Positions 35,056 to 43,625 of a DNA stretch of 64,000 nucleotides are shown piece by piece (the first letter of the stretch is position 1; every line of letters starts with the position of its first letter). Location: positions 1 to 64,000 of the forward strand of contig JAHHHI010000071.1 in assembly GCA_019359435.1 (NCBI GenBank). The letters are read 5' to 3'. Made by a program: the position numbers and the translations under genes. The notes under the pieces were generated by a model that saw only the letters and a list, made by a program, of their open reading frames with translations, was not told the DNA's origin and did not search any database. This stretch comes from Kaiparowitsia implicata GSE-PSE-MK54-09C. Its GTDB lineage: Bacteria > Cyanobacteriota > Cyanobacteriia > Elainellales > Elainellaceae.

Positions 35056-37674
35056 ATGCTTTACCCCAGTAAGGTTGTTGATATTGAATTGAGTCAGCCA
35101 ATTTCTACGCTACATGATCTAGAGGGCTATGTCAGTGTGCAGGGATTGGTGCGGCTATATGGTACCCCCCTCGCCTATATTCAAGCTCCTATCGTCAACG
35201 GAGAATGCGACGCGGCAACCATCAGCAACTTAATTTTGGAGCACCACTCTTGGGCGATCGCCCAAACGCTATTGGGCCAAGGCCTCGCAACCAACACGTT
35301 GGGGTCAGACTTTCAGCTCAGCGATTTGGTTAACCTGTCTCCGCCAGCGTGGGAGGGCGAGTATCCCCTGGTTACCGTTGCCGTGTGTACCCGCGATCGC
35401 GCGAGTGACTTGGCGCTATGCCTGAATGCGCTCGGCCAACTCGACTATCCCAATCTTGATATTTTGATTGTGGATAATGCGCCAACCAGCGATGCCACGC
35501 AGCAACTCGTCGCGCAATATCCTCAGGTTCGGTATGTGCGAGAACCCCGTCCCGGCCTGGACTGGGCCCGCAACCGCGCCATTTTAGAAGTCAAGGGAGA
35601 CATCATTGCCTACACCGATGATGATGTAGTGGTGGATGCAGGCTGGATCACAGCGTTAGCAAAGGTCTTTGTCGAAAACCCTGATGTGATGGCACTGACA
35701 GGGTTAATTGTGCCCTATGTGCTGGATGCAGAATCTCAAGCCCTATTTGAGCTGTATGGCGGCTTTGGGCGTGGGTTTCAGCGCAAGTGGCGACGCATCA
35801 AACCCGGAGATCAACTGCCCTGGCAGTTAGTGGGGACAGGGCAGTTTGGGGCTGGGGCCAATATGGCCTACCGACGCTGCGTGTTTGAGCAGGTGGGGTA
35901 TTTTGATCCGGCCATGGATGTGGGAACCGTGACCAATGGCGGGGGTGACCTGGAGATGTATTTCCGCATTTTAAAGGAAGGCCACACGCTGGTGTATGAA
36001 CCCAGAGCAATGGTGCGGCATCGTCATCGGCCCAACTACGAAAAGCTGCGATCGCAAATTGAGAACAACGGTATTGGACTCTATTCCTACTTCACCTGCT
36101 GCATTCTTAAGTATCCAGAGTCCACCGCGAGTGTGTTGTATCTAGCCGTATACTGGTTGGCTTGGTGGCATATCAGGCGGGTAATCTTGTCATATATTCA
36201 CCCGTCCCGATTCCCCAGAGACCTTATTCTAGCGGAGTTTCAGGGCGTCTTTAAGCATGTAGGTCGCTACCAGTCGGCACGCCGAAACGCCAAGGAGGTC
36301 GAAGCAGCGTTCCCGAATGAACCCGCGTTTCCTGAGCGTCTGCCTCGCACAACCAATGGGTTGAATTGGGATTACAAATCTGGCTCCGCAATTCGATCGG
36401 TTGAGCTGACCCAAGCCCTCGCACCCATCCAAGACGTTGCGCAGTACGCTCACACCAAGATGGTCGCGATGTGGAATGGCACACCGCTGGGCACGGTCGA
36501 TATTGACAACATCTACCAGTCCATTAGTGTGGATTGTCTGGTAGAAGCGATGACCACAGCCTTAGGAATGCCGATCTTACAGGCTGCTTCTGGCTTAAGG
36601 GGCGATCGCTGCTGGGCAGCCATTACAACGCTACTGGCACAAACCTATGGGCAGCCGAATCGGCAACACCAAGCAGCTTTACTAAAGGAAACGCCTGTCA
36701 CGATTGTTGTGTCTGCCACTGGGTGTGCTAACGCACTCACGGCCTGCTTGCAAAGCGTTATGCCCCAAGCAGCTCAGCACAATGCTCAGGTGATTGTGAT
36801 CAACAGCGCTAAGCCTTCGCACGGCGCTATGGAGAACGTGGTCGCCCAGTTCTCCGCTCAGTTTTCAGATATGCTGCTGCTTAACCTCTCTACGCAGGGG
36901 GTTGCCGCTGCCCGTAACCAGGCGATTCAGCATGCCACTGGCGCTGTTATTGCTTTGCTTGATGGGGATGTTACGGTGCCAACCCATTGGCTTGAGCAAT
37001 TGATAGCACCCTTTGCTCGTCCAGAGGTGATGGCCGTTACGGGCAACGTGTTAGCTGCAGATTTAGAAGCGGGTGCCCAACGGTTGTTCGAGATTTGGAA
37101 AGGGCTGGGTAGAGGGTTTGAGCCCTTTGATGTGGGCAAAGACTGGGCTGAAGCCTGCTGGTATCGCTCCATTCCCACCTGGAATTTGGGAACAGGCTCT
37201 AATGCGGCAGTGCGCGCTAGCGTCTTTTCTGATCCCCACGTTGGGTTAATGGACGAAGCCCTAGGGTGGGGCACACTCACTGGAGGGGGAGAGGACTGCT
37301 ACCTGTTCTACAAGATTCTCAAGTTGGGTCACATCCTGGTCTATCAGCCATCTGCCTATGCTTGGCATACGAAAACACCTGCCCTAACAATATTGCGATC
37401 GCACGTATTCAATTCCGGCAAGGGGCATGTTGCTTATCAACTTGCCACCCTGTTCCAAGATGGTGACGCAAGAGCTCTGGCCCGGCTGTTTCTCGGCCTG
37501 CCGCTGCAACATGTTCAGCGCATTTATTACCGGCTGCGCGGCTGGGATTGGTTTCCGCTCTCTCTCATCTTGTTGGAAATCACAGGTAATTTGGTAGGCA
37601 TTCCGGCCTATGGGCTGTCGCGGCTTCAGGTGCAATGGCGGAGATGGAACAATCGCCTCATCACAGCGGCTTAG
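35056..37674 (+). CDS. double-domain glycosyltransferase (two GT2 units)
   Basis: This protein of about 872 residues contains two homologous GT-A domains. The first (about residues 110-340) has VAVCTRDRASDLALCLNALG, ILIVDNAP and YTDDDVVVDAGW. The second (about 545-770) has TIVVSATGCANALTACLQSV, VIVINSAKP and LLDGDVTVPTHW. Each is followed by related segments: LFELYGGFGRGF versus LFEIWKGLGRGF, then GGGDLEMYFRILKEGH versus GGGEDCYLFYKILKLGH. The second copy replaces the first Asp-Asp with Asp-Gly at the metal site. The N-terminal 100 residues match no domain I know. ATG 35056 has GAGGAAA five bases upstream; the GTG at 35053 is less likely. It could add two successive sugars. Confidence 0.9.
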   Translation: MLYPSKVVDIELSQPISTLHDLEGYVSVQGLVRLYGTPLAYIQAPIVNGECDAATISNLILEHHSWAIAQTLLGQGLATNTLGSDFQLSDLVNLSPPAWEGEYPLVTVAVCTRDRASDLALCLNALGQLDYPNLDILIVDNAPTSDATQQLVAQYPQVRYVREPRPGLDWARNRAILEVKGDIIAYTDDDVVVDAGWITALAKVFVENPDVMALTGLIVPYVLDAESQALFELYGGFGRGFQRKWRRIKPGDQLPWQLVGTGQFGAGANMAYRRCVFEQVGYFDPAMDVGTVTNGGGDLEMYFRILKEGHTLVYEPRAMVRHRHRPNYEKLRSQIENNGIGLYSYFTCCILKYPESTASVLYLAVYWLAWWHIRRVILSYIHPSRFPRDLILAEFQGVFKHVGRYQSARRNAKEVEAAFPNEPAFPERLPRTTNGLNWDYKSGSAIRSVELTQALAPIQDVAQYAHTKMVAMWNGTPLGTVDIDNIYQSISVDCLVEAMTTALGMPILQAASGLRGDRCWAAITTLLAQTYGQPNRQHQAALLKETPVTIVVSATGCANALTACLQSVMPQAAQHNAQVIVINSAKPSHGAMENVVAQFSAQFSDMLLLNLSTQGVAAARNQAIQHATGAVIALLDGDVTVPTHWLEQLIAPFARPEVMAVTGNVLAADLEAGAQRLFEIWKGLGRGFEPFDVGKDWAEACWYRSIPTWNLGTGSNAAVRASVFSDPHVGLMDEALGWGTLTGGGEDCYLFYKILKLGHILVYQPSAYAWHTKTPALTILRSHVFNSGKGHVAYQLATLFQDGDARALARLFLGLPLQHVQRIYYRLRGWDWFPLSLILLEITGNLVGIPAYGLSRLQVQWRRWNNRLITAA

Positions 37675-37823
37675 GGCTCTCGCCAATTGGCAACGGATGG
37701 CTAGGGGCGATCGCCCCTTTGCGTCTCTGTTGCGGAGATCCCTGCTTTGGCAAATGCCACTCCATCTTCTCAGGCTCTATTCTCAGCACCCGTTACACCC
37801 TTTACGAGACCTCTAAGGCAACT

Positions 37824-38645
37824 ATGTTAGGATTTCAGTCAGGATTTCGACGGCTAAACGTCATCCCCACTCTGCACCGGAGATGGCGGGCAAAATACCT
37901 CTATGACCTGCTGCGATCGCTTGTAGATCGAGATATGAAGCTGCTGTATAAACGCTCCATGCTGGGGGTAGCGTGGACGTTGCTGAATCCACTGCTGCAG
38001 CTCATGGTGTTTGTATTTGTGTTTCAGGTCGTTCTCCCAGTCGATGTACCGCAATATTCCTCGTTTGTATTCACAGGTTTATTAGTGTGGACATGGTTTC
38101 AGAGTTCACTGCTGCAAGCCACAGGGACGATTATTTGCAATCGACCTCTGATTCGTCAACCTGGATTTCCCACCGCAATTTTGCCGATTGTCACGATCAC
38201 CACAGGGTTAATCCACTTTATTCTGGCCTTGCCTGTTCTGGTTGTATTTTTGTGGATTGATGGGGCTACGCTAACACCCGCAGCTCTCTGGCTACCGGTG
38301 ATTCAAGTTCTCCAGTTTGTAGTAACGGTTGGCCTTACTTACTTTTTAGCCGCCTTAAATGTCACCTTTCGCGATACGCAACATACGCTGGGCGTGTTGT
38401 TGCAACTCTTCTTCTATATCACCCCTATTTTTTACGACATTAAAAATATTCCGGTTGAATATCAGCCGTTCTTTTTCTTAAACCCGATGGTGCATGTGGT
38501 GACCGCCTACCGAGACATTTTGATGTATGGCACTGCCCCCAACTGGCCGCCGTTGCTGGCGATCGCCGCCGGAGCCATTCTGCTTATGCCCATCGGCTAC
38601 CGAATCTTCAAGCATCAAAGCAACCGATTTGTTGAAGAACTCTAG
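37824..38645 (+). CDS. ABC-2 type polysaccharide export permease
   Basis: This 273-residue protein has six membrane segments. The cytosolic N-terminal helix runs into LLYKRSMLGVAWTLLNPLLQ, the hallmark of Wzm/KpsM/TagG permeases. A C-terminal segment reads FFLNPMVHVVTAYRDILMYG, the conserved loop before the last helix. With the ATPase encoded at 39922 it would export a finished, lipid-linked glycan across the inner membrane. ATG 37824 has AAGG five bases upstream; a frame opening at 37635 overlaps the previous gene and adds an unlikely 63-residue leader. Confidence 0.93.
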   Translation: MLGFQSGFRRLNVIPTLHRRWRAKYLYDLLRSLVDRDMKLLYKRSMLGVAWTLLNPLLQLMVFVFVFQVVLPVDVPQYSSFVFTGLLVWTWFQSSLLQATGTIICNRPLIRQPGFPTAILPIVTITTGLIHFILALPVLVVFLWIDGATLTPAALWLPVIQVLQFVVTVGLTYFLAALNVTFRDTQHTLGVLLQLFFYITPIFYDIKNIPVEYQPFFFLNPMVHVVTAYRDILMYGTAPNWPPLLAIAAGAILLMPIGYRIFKHQSNRFVEEL

Positions 38646-38756
38646 CGCCAACAGCTTCGTGTACGGACTCCATAATTCACAGACTATTACTCTAAGCACA
38701 TAGCCGTCGACAGACTTTACGATGCTCTCTTGATGCACCCATTACTGAACTGAACT

Positions 38757-39875
38757 ATGAATACAGCTACCACTCACAGTGCGCTCATTACCACCCACGA
38801 ACTACAGCCTACAGACAAAGTATTAGAACACCGCGTTTTCTTCATCGGGCAGCGCTATGCTCACCATGCCAAGCACTCAGGCTATGAAGGGTTTAGTCGC
38901 TATGTGGGAACGCTGCTAGCCTCGCCTGTTAAGTTCCGCTGGATTTCAGAAGCCTGGGGTTGGGAGTTGAACAAAAAAATTGCCTCCTTTACTCGTCATC
39001 CCTTCTACTCGTTAGGAGCTGGCATCACCGAAGTCTCCACCCTGTTCCACATGGCCCTGCGGCGCAACTGTGTGTATCACTTTTTATACGGCGACTCTGA
39101 TCTATGGCTGCTGGCGCAACTGCGCTGGCTCTATCGCCTGATGGGACACCGGGTCGTGGCCTCATTCCATGAACCCGAAGATTGTTTGGCCGCGCTGGGA
39201 ATTGAAGCGATCGCCCAAAAAATTGATGGCATTGTGCTGGTCAGCCGCGCACAGCAACGCTTTTTTGAACAGTGGGTGCCTGCTGACCAAATCTTTGTGG
39301 TACCTCATGGCATCGATACCGATTACTTCCATCCCGATGCTGCTGCCAATCTCGACCCCGTGTGCATTACTGTTGGCGCTCATCTGCGCGACTTCGAAAC
39401 CTTGGGGCACGCGCTTACCCAGGTTTGGAACGCCAATCCTCAGATTCATGTGTTTGCAGTTGGCACCCGCGTAGATCAGAAAAACCAATTCGCCGGATTA
39501 GACGATGCGCGACTGCACATGCTAGAAGGCATTAGCGATGACGAGCTGCGGCAACGCTACCAACAGGCCCAGGTTGCCATTTTCCCATTCAACGAAGCGA
39601 CAGCCAACAATGCAGTGCTAGAAGCCCTAGCTTGTGGACTGCCCGTGGTAGCCACAGATATTGGCGGCATTCGGGAATATGTGGACGAGACAACGGGAGA
39701 GCTTTGTCCCCCCCAAGATGCCCAAGCCTTTGCATCCGCGATTTTGAACATTCTGTCGGATGGGGCCAGCCGCACGCAAAAGGCCACGACCAGCCGTGAA
39801 CGCGCGCTAAAGCATCGGTATTCGCTGGTGGCACACCAGTTGCATCAAATCTATTTAAACCTGCTGCGTCGTTAA
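38757..39875 (+). CDS. family 4-type glycosyltransferase (GT-B fold)
   Basis: This 372-residue protein's C-terminal nucleotide-sugar domain shows FNEATANNAVLEALACGLPV followed by ATDIGGIREYVDE, the E-x7-E motif of GT4 enzymes. HGIDTDYFHPD and VVASFHEPEDCLAAL appear in the middle. The N-terminal acceptor domain has IGQRYAHHAKHSGYEGF. It lies between the permease and ATPase genes of the export system, an order common in ABC-dependent glycan loci. Confidence 0.9.
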   Translation: MNTATTHSALITTHELQPTDKVLEHRVFFIGQRYAHHAKHSGYEGFSRYVGTLLASPVKFRWISEAWGWELNKKIASFTRHPFYSLGAGITEVSTLFHMALRRNCVYHFLYGDSDLWLLAQLRWLYRLMGHRVVASFHEPEDCLAALGIEAIAQKIDGIVLVSRAQQRFFEQWVPADQIFVVPHGIDTDYFHPDAAANLDPVCITVGAHLRDFETLGHALTQVWNANPQIHVFAVGTRVDQKNQFAGLDDARLHMLEGISDDELRQRYQQAQVAIFPFNEATANNAVLEALACGLPVVATDIGGIREYVDETTGELCPPQDAQAFASAILNILSDGASRTQKATTSRERALKHRYSLVAHQLHQIYLNLLRR

Positions 39876-39921
39876 CCCCCAAGCTGACGACGAGACAACT
39901 ATCTTTCAAGGAGGTGGGTGA

Positions 39922-41163
39922 ATGCGCGACGCCATTATTGTGCAGAATTTAGGAAAACGATTTAACCGTTACCATACGCACAAGCCAGTAACCTTTATGG
40001 AGGCGATGATTTCTGGCTTGCGCAACGTGCGCCCGGTTGATAACTTTTGGGCCTTGCGCCACGTTAGCTTTTCAGTGGCACCAGGTGAAATGCTAGGGAT
40101 TGTGGGCCACAATGGGGCGGGTAAATCTACGCTGTTGCAGCTGGTGGGCGGCGTGGGGAGTCCCAATGAAGGCAAAGTGCGTGTGCATGGACGGCTTGGG
40201 GCGTTATTGGATTTGGGTGCAGGGTTTCATGGCGATTTAACGGGTCGCGAAAATGCGCTAGTTACCACTATTGTGGCTGGGCTGACAGAACGGGCCGCTA
40301 AGCGGCGGCTAGACCAAATCGTCGCCTTTGCTGAGTTAGAAGACTTTATCGATAATCCTGTTCGCACTTACAGCACGGGGATGCAAATGCGGCTGGCGTT
40401 TGCCGTGGCGGTTCATACTGAGCCTGATGTGCTGCTGGTGGATGAGTTCTTATCGGTGGGTGACATTGCGTTTCAAGCCAAGTGCCTGGATCGCATCGCG
40501 CAGCTCAAATCTCAGGGGTGCGCGATTGTGCTGATTTCTCACGATGCCGGGCAGGTGCAGCGATTGTGCGATCGCGCTCTGTGGCTCAAGCAGGGGAAAG
40601 TCAATGCCTACGGAGAACCGGACGTGATTGCGGGGCAATATGTGAGCGAGATGCGATCGCACACTCAGCAGTTGACTCCCAACCGCCCGCCCCAGCTCGC
40701 AGCCTCGGGGCTAGAGTTGCAGGTCAACCAAAACCGCTTTGGGTCTCTAGAAGCAGAAATTACAGCCGTGCAACTGAACCCTCATGCCACGATCACCAGC
40801 GGCGATGCCCTCGCAGTAGACATTGAGTACCAGACCGAGCAGTCGATTCCGTCACCTATTTTTAGCGTCAGTATCAGCAACGAAGCTGGAGAGCTGTGCT
40901 TAGACACCAACACGCTGGATCTCAATGGCCCCACCGGGATGATTCAGGGCACGGGCAAGCTGGTGCTGAATATTGAACGATTAGACCTGGCACCTGGCAG
41001 CTATTTTGTTGATGTGGGAATCTACGAACAAAGCTGGAGCTATGCCTATGACTACCATTGGCGGGTCTATCCTCTTGTGGTGCAGGCGGCGCGTCCCGTG
41101 AAAGGGGTGCTGGCACCGCCCATGCAGTGGAATCTGCGGCAGCTTGCGTCGCTACCGCGATAG
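39922..41163 (+). CDS. ABC transporter ATPase for polysaccharide export, Wzt-like
   Basis: This is a 413-residue protein. Walker A is GHNGAGKST at 62-70, the signature YSTGMQMRLAFAVAVH is near 150, and Walker B is VLLVDEFLSVGD near 172. The H-loop is ISHDAGQVQRL. After residue 250 there is an extra beta-rich domain (LEAEITAVQLNPHATITSGD, then GSYFVDVGIYEQSWSYAYDY). It resembles the Wzt C-terminal domain that recognises the modified end of the exported O-glycan. An AAGGAGGTGG ribosome site lies directly before ATG 39922. It ends the plus-strand glycan run. Confidence 0.94.
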   Translation: MRDAIIVQNLGKRFNRYHTHKPVTFMEAMISGLRNVRPVDNFWALRHVSFSVAPGEMLGIVGHNGAGKSTLLQLVGGVGSPNEGKVRVHGRLGALLDLGAGFHGDLTGRENALVTTIVAGLTERAAKRRLDQIVAFAELEDFIDNPVRTYSTGMQMRLAFAVAVHTEPDVLLVDEFLSVGDIAFQAKCLDRIAQLKSQGCAIVLISHDAGQVQRLCDRALWLKQGKVNAYGEPDVIAGQYVSEMRSHTQQLTPNRPPQLAASGLELQVNQNRFGSLEAEITAVQLNPHATITSGDALAVDIEYQTEQSIPSPIFSVSISNEAGELCLDTNTLDLNGPTGMIQGTGKLVLNIERLDLAPGSYFVDVGIYEQSWSYAYDYHWRVYPLVVQAARPVKGVLAPPMQWNLRQLASLPR

Positions 41164-41180
41164 TCGCTGCTTTCCCGACG

Positions 41181-41302
41181 GTTAATGTCAGTTAACGTCA
41201 GTTAATGTCAGTTCAAAAAATGCACAAAACTGTACTGCCCCACGTCGCGGACAGTACGGTTTTGCATTGTTTCAACCCCGCGGCGCAAGGCACATTGCGC
41301 TA
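41181..41302 (+). repeat. dispersed two-hairpin repeat, copy 3, fused to a 10-bp tandem repeat
   Basis: Three exact-length 10-base units (GTTAATGTCA, GTTAACGTCA, GTTAATGTCA) at 41181-41210 run into the repeat leader GTTCAAAAAATGCACAAA. The left hairpin is AAACTGTACTG (41227-41237) with CAGTACGGTTT (41252-41262). The right module starts GCATTGTTTCAACCCCGC and degenerates. Its end, GCGCTA, supplies the trpD2 stop codon (41300-41302). It lies between convergent genes and may terminate both. Confidence 0.65.
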
Positions 41303-42358
41303 TCGTCGGATCAGGCTCGCGGCCTCAACTTGGGCCTGAAGCGTGTGGAGCGCTTGGAGTGCTAGACCGTGTTCTAGCTGGTGGGCGGCAAGGGCGATCG
41401 CCCCTTCTAAGGAGTCAGCGACCCCGCAGCGCCATAGGTAAAAGCCTGCATTCCAGATCACCGACTGTCGTAGCTCCGACGGCTCATTGTGGAGCACCGA
41501 GCGCATGAGAGGTTCTAGCGCTGCGAGAGACGGCATGGCCACATTTTTGCCCGCCATGCCAAACTCAGCCGGATGCAGGTGAAACCGCTCCAGCTGATCA
41601 CCCTGACAAACACCAATAATAGCCGTGCGTTCTCGGGGTAGATCGCAGCTCCCTTCGACCCCTTTTACCGTAATGAATTGCTGCTGTTGGTGAAGCGCAA
41701 AGGCGGTTCGCACCATGCCTTCGGTCGGCGGATGCACGTATCCCACGATCACTTGGGCTGCGCCCCCATAGGGTGACCAAAACAGTTCTAGCGTAGCAAA
41801 GGGCGGGCGCTTACCGATTTGCTCCCGATAGGGCACCAAGCCTTGTGCTGAGGGAAAGTGCTGCGGCAGGTAGCAAAATCCCACATGACAGGTCTCAAAA
41901 ACATGCTGAATGTCAGCCCAGCCTAGCCCTGCCCAGTGCACGCCCAGGCTCTGCCATACCGCCACGAGCGGCAGACCTTCTTTGGTGGGCATGCGATCGC
42001 CCCCATGCATCACTACTGGGCACTGTAATGAGGCCAAAATCAGCGCCGTTAGCACGCCTAGAGGCATGGTGCGATCGCGCCCATCGTAGGGATGTCCAAA
42101 CACCGTAATTGGGTACGCCGACTGAACGGTTTGGAGAGCGGGGCCTAACTCTTGGTATGCATCGAGCATGCCCGCTAGTTCTACCCCGGTGGGTCGGCGG
42201 ATGCGGTGAGCAATCATGAAAGCGCCAATTTGGGCGGGTGTGGCTTCTTGCAGGAGCATCATCCGCGTGGCCGCAGCGGCCTCGCCGCGCGTCAACGATT
42301 GGCTAGTATGGGTGCCGCTACCCACCTTGCGCAACAGCTCTCGGAAGGCGTTACTCAT
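41300..42358 (-). CDS. trpD2: anthranilate phosphoribosyltransferase-like protein (TrpD2/YbiB type)
   Basis: This 352-residue protein has the nucleoside-phosphorylase class III fold. The N-terminal helices start LTRGEAAAATRMMLLQEATP. The glycine loop of true TrpD is replaced by VFGHPYDGRDRTMP, and MHGGDRMPTK stands in the phosphate site. FVRH-like IMARHEL motifs of tryptophan-pathway TrpD are missing. TrpD2/YbiB proteins bind nucleic acids rather than anthranilate. Its ATG overlaps the TGA of the upstream LysR gene (ATGA), so the two are translationally coupled. A dispersed repeat supplies its stop codon. Confidence 0.87.
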   Translation of the reverse strand: MSNAFRELLRKVGSGTHTSQSLTRGEAAAATRMMLLQEATPAQIGAFMIAHRIRRPTGVELAGMLDAYQELGPALQTVQSAYPITVFGHPYDGRDRTMPLGVLTALILASLQCPVVMHGGDRMPTKEGLPLVAVWQSLGVHWAGLGWADIQHVFETCHVGFCYLPQHFPSAQGLVPYREQIGKRPPFATLELFWSPYGGAAQVIVGYVHPPTEGMVRTAFALHQQQQFITVKGVEGSCDLPRERTAIIGVCQGDQLERFHLHPAEFGMAGKNVAMPSLAALEPLMRSVLHNEPSELRQSVIWNAGFYLWRCGVADSLEGAIALAAHQLEHGLALQALHTLQAQVEAASLIRR

Positions 42359-43326
42359 GAACTAGCTACAGAGGAAGAAGGGGTGGGCAATTGAGAGATA
42401 TCGTCTCCGCAGTGGGGCAGATGCGCCAGGATTAAATCATAAAAATGGCGAATGGGCGGAATTTGGAGGCGATCGCTCGTCGTAACCATCACCACTTGGC
42501 GAGAGAGGGGTGGGTCGGCTACGGCTTGGGTTGCAGAGGTGGCAATGGGGCGAATCGCGAGCGTAGGATCATGAGCCGCTTCGATCAGGGATGAATTGGG
42601 CAAGAGCGCTAACATCTCACTGTGGCGCACCACGCCGCGAAATGCATCGGGCGTGTTTAACTCTAGCGCAGCCGTCAGAGGGGTGCCTCTCCGGGCAAAT
42701 TGCTCTTGCACAATCCGCTGCATTCCATAGCCATCTTTAAATACAACTTGGGGATAGCGTGCCAACTCATCCCAAGGGATGGCAGCATGGCTTGCCAGGG
42801 GATGGGTGGCCGCCATGAGGACCTGAATTGGCTCATCATAGAGTGGCTCTACCACCATTTCAGGGCTGGTGACCATGAATCGGTTGTGCATGACGATTGC
42901 GAGATCTACTAGCCCATCTTTTAATACTTTGAGGGCGCGATCGCTCCCCAGTGCCGTTACCCGAAGCTGAACATCGGGATAGGCTTGACAGAACTGGTGT
43001 AGCACTGGCGGCAGATGATAAGCGCAGATGGAATGGATCGCAGCCACACAAAGCTCTGGCTGCTTGCCCATCCGCAAGTCAGAAATTTCGGTTTCTGCGG
43101 TGTGCCATTCCTGGCAGATTTTGCGTGCTCTGGGCAACAGGCGATCGCCCGCTACCGTTAGTGTTGCCTGGGTTGAGCGATGGAACAACGGAATTCCCAA
43201 CCCGGTCTCTAATGCCTGCACCTGCCGACTTACGGTGGACTGAGTGACCTGGCAACGACGAGCTGCCTGCTGAAAACTGCCCGTTTCAGCCACCGCTAAA
43301 AATGCTTGCAGTTGCTCAAGGCGCAT
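42355..43326 (-). CDS. LysR-family transcriptional regulator
   Basis: This protein of about 323 residues has an N-terminal winged helix-turn-helix at 1-60 (MRLEQLQAFLAVAETGSFQQ, then AARRCQVTQSTVSRQVQALE). A periplasmic-binding-like effector domain follows (about 90-300). ATG 43326 is the canonical LysR N-terminus; ATG 43380 would add 18 residues. It is probably cotranscribed with trpD2, whose start overlaps its stop. LysR genes often regulate a divergent neighbour, here the DUF318 permease gene 300 bp away. Effector unknown. Confidence 0.92.
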   Translation of the reverse strand: MRLEQLQAFLAVAETGSFQQAARRCQVTQSTVSRQVQALETGLGIPLFHRSTQATLTVAGDRLLPRARKICQEWHTAETEISDLRMGKQPELCVAAIHSICAYHLPPVLHQFCQAYPDVQLRVTALGSDRALKVLKDGLVDLAIVMHNRFMVTSPEMVVEPLYDEPIQVLMAATHPLASHAAIPWDELARYPQVVFKDGYGMQRIVQEQFARRGTPLTAALELNTPDAFRGVVRHSEMLALLPNSSLIEAAHDPTLAIRPIATSATQAVADPPLSRQVVMVTTSDRLQIPPIRHFYDLILAHLPHCGDDISQLPTPSSSVASS

Positions 43327-43625
43327 GCCGTTAGTCCTTCTCTCCCATGCCAATCCCCTGAAAGTAGTCGATCTAATCAACCTGAACAGTAGAGTTTGAT
43401 ACAGCAGATTGTGGCATAACCCAGCGTATTCGATGTGCAGTTGGGGCGATCGCCCGACCTCGCTTAGACGAAGTGTCGTCCTGTAGAATGGGCGAGTGCC
43501 TAAAATCTGGGTTATTCTACAATGCTGGGATCACTCAGGCAAGCCAAGGCTAAGCGATATCTTTTTCTCAGCACTGGCCTGCGGTGATACCGATATGGCG
43601 GAGCACTTTCGAGCGTGATTAAGTT

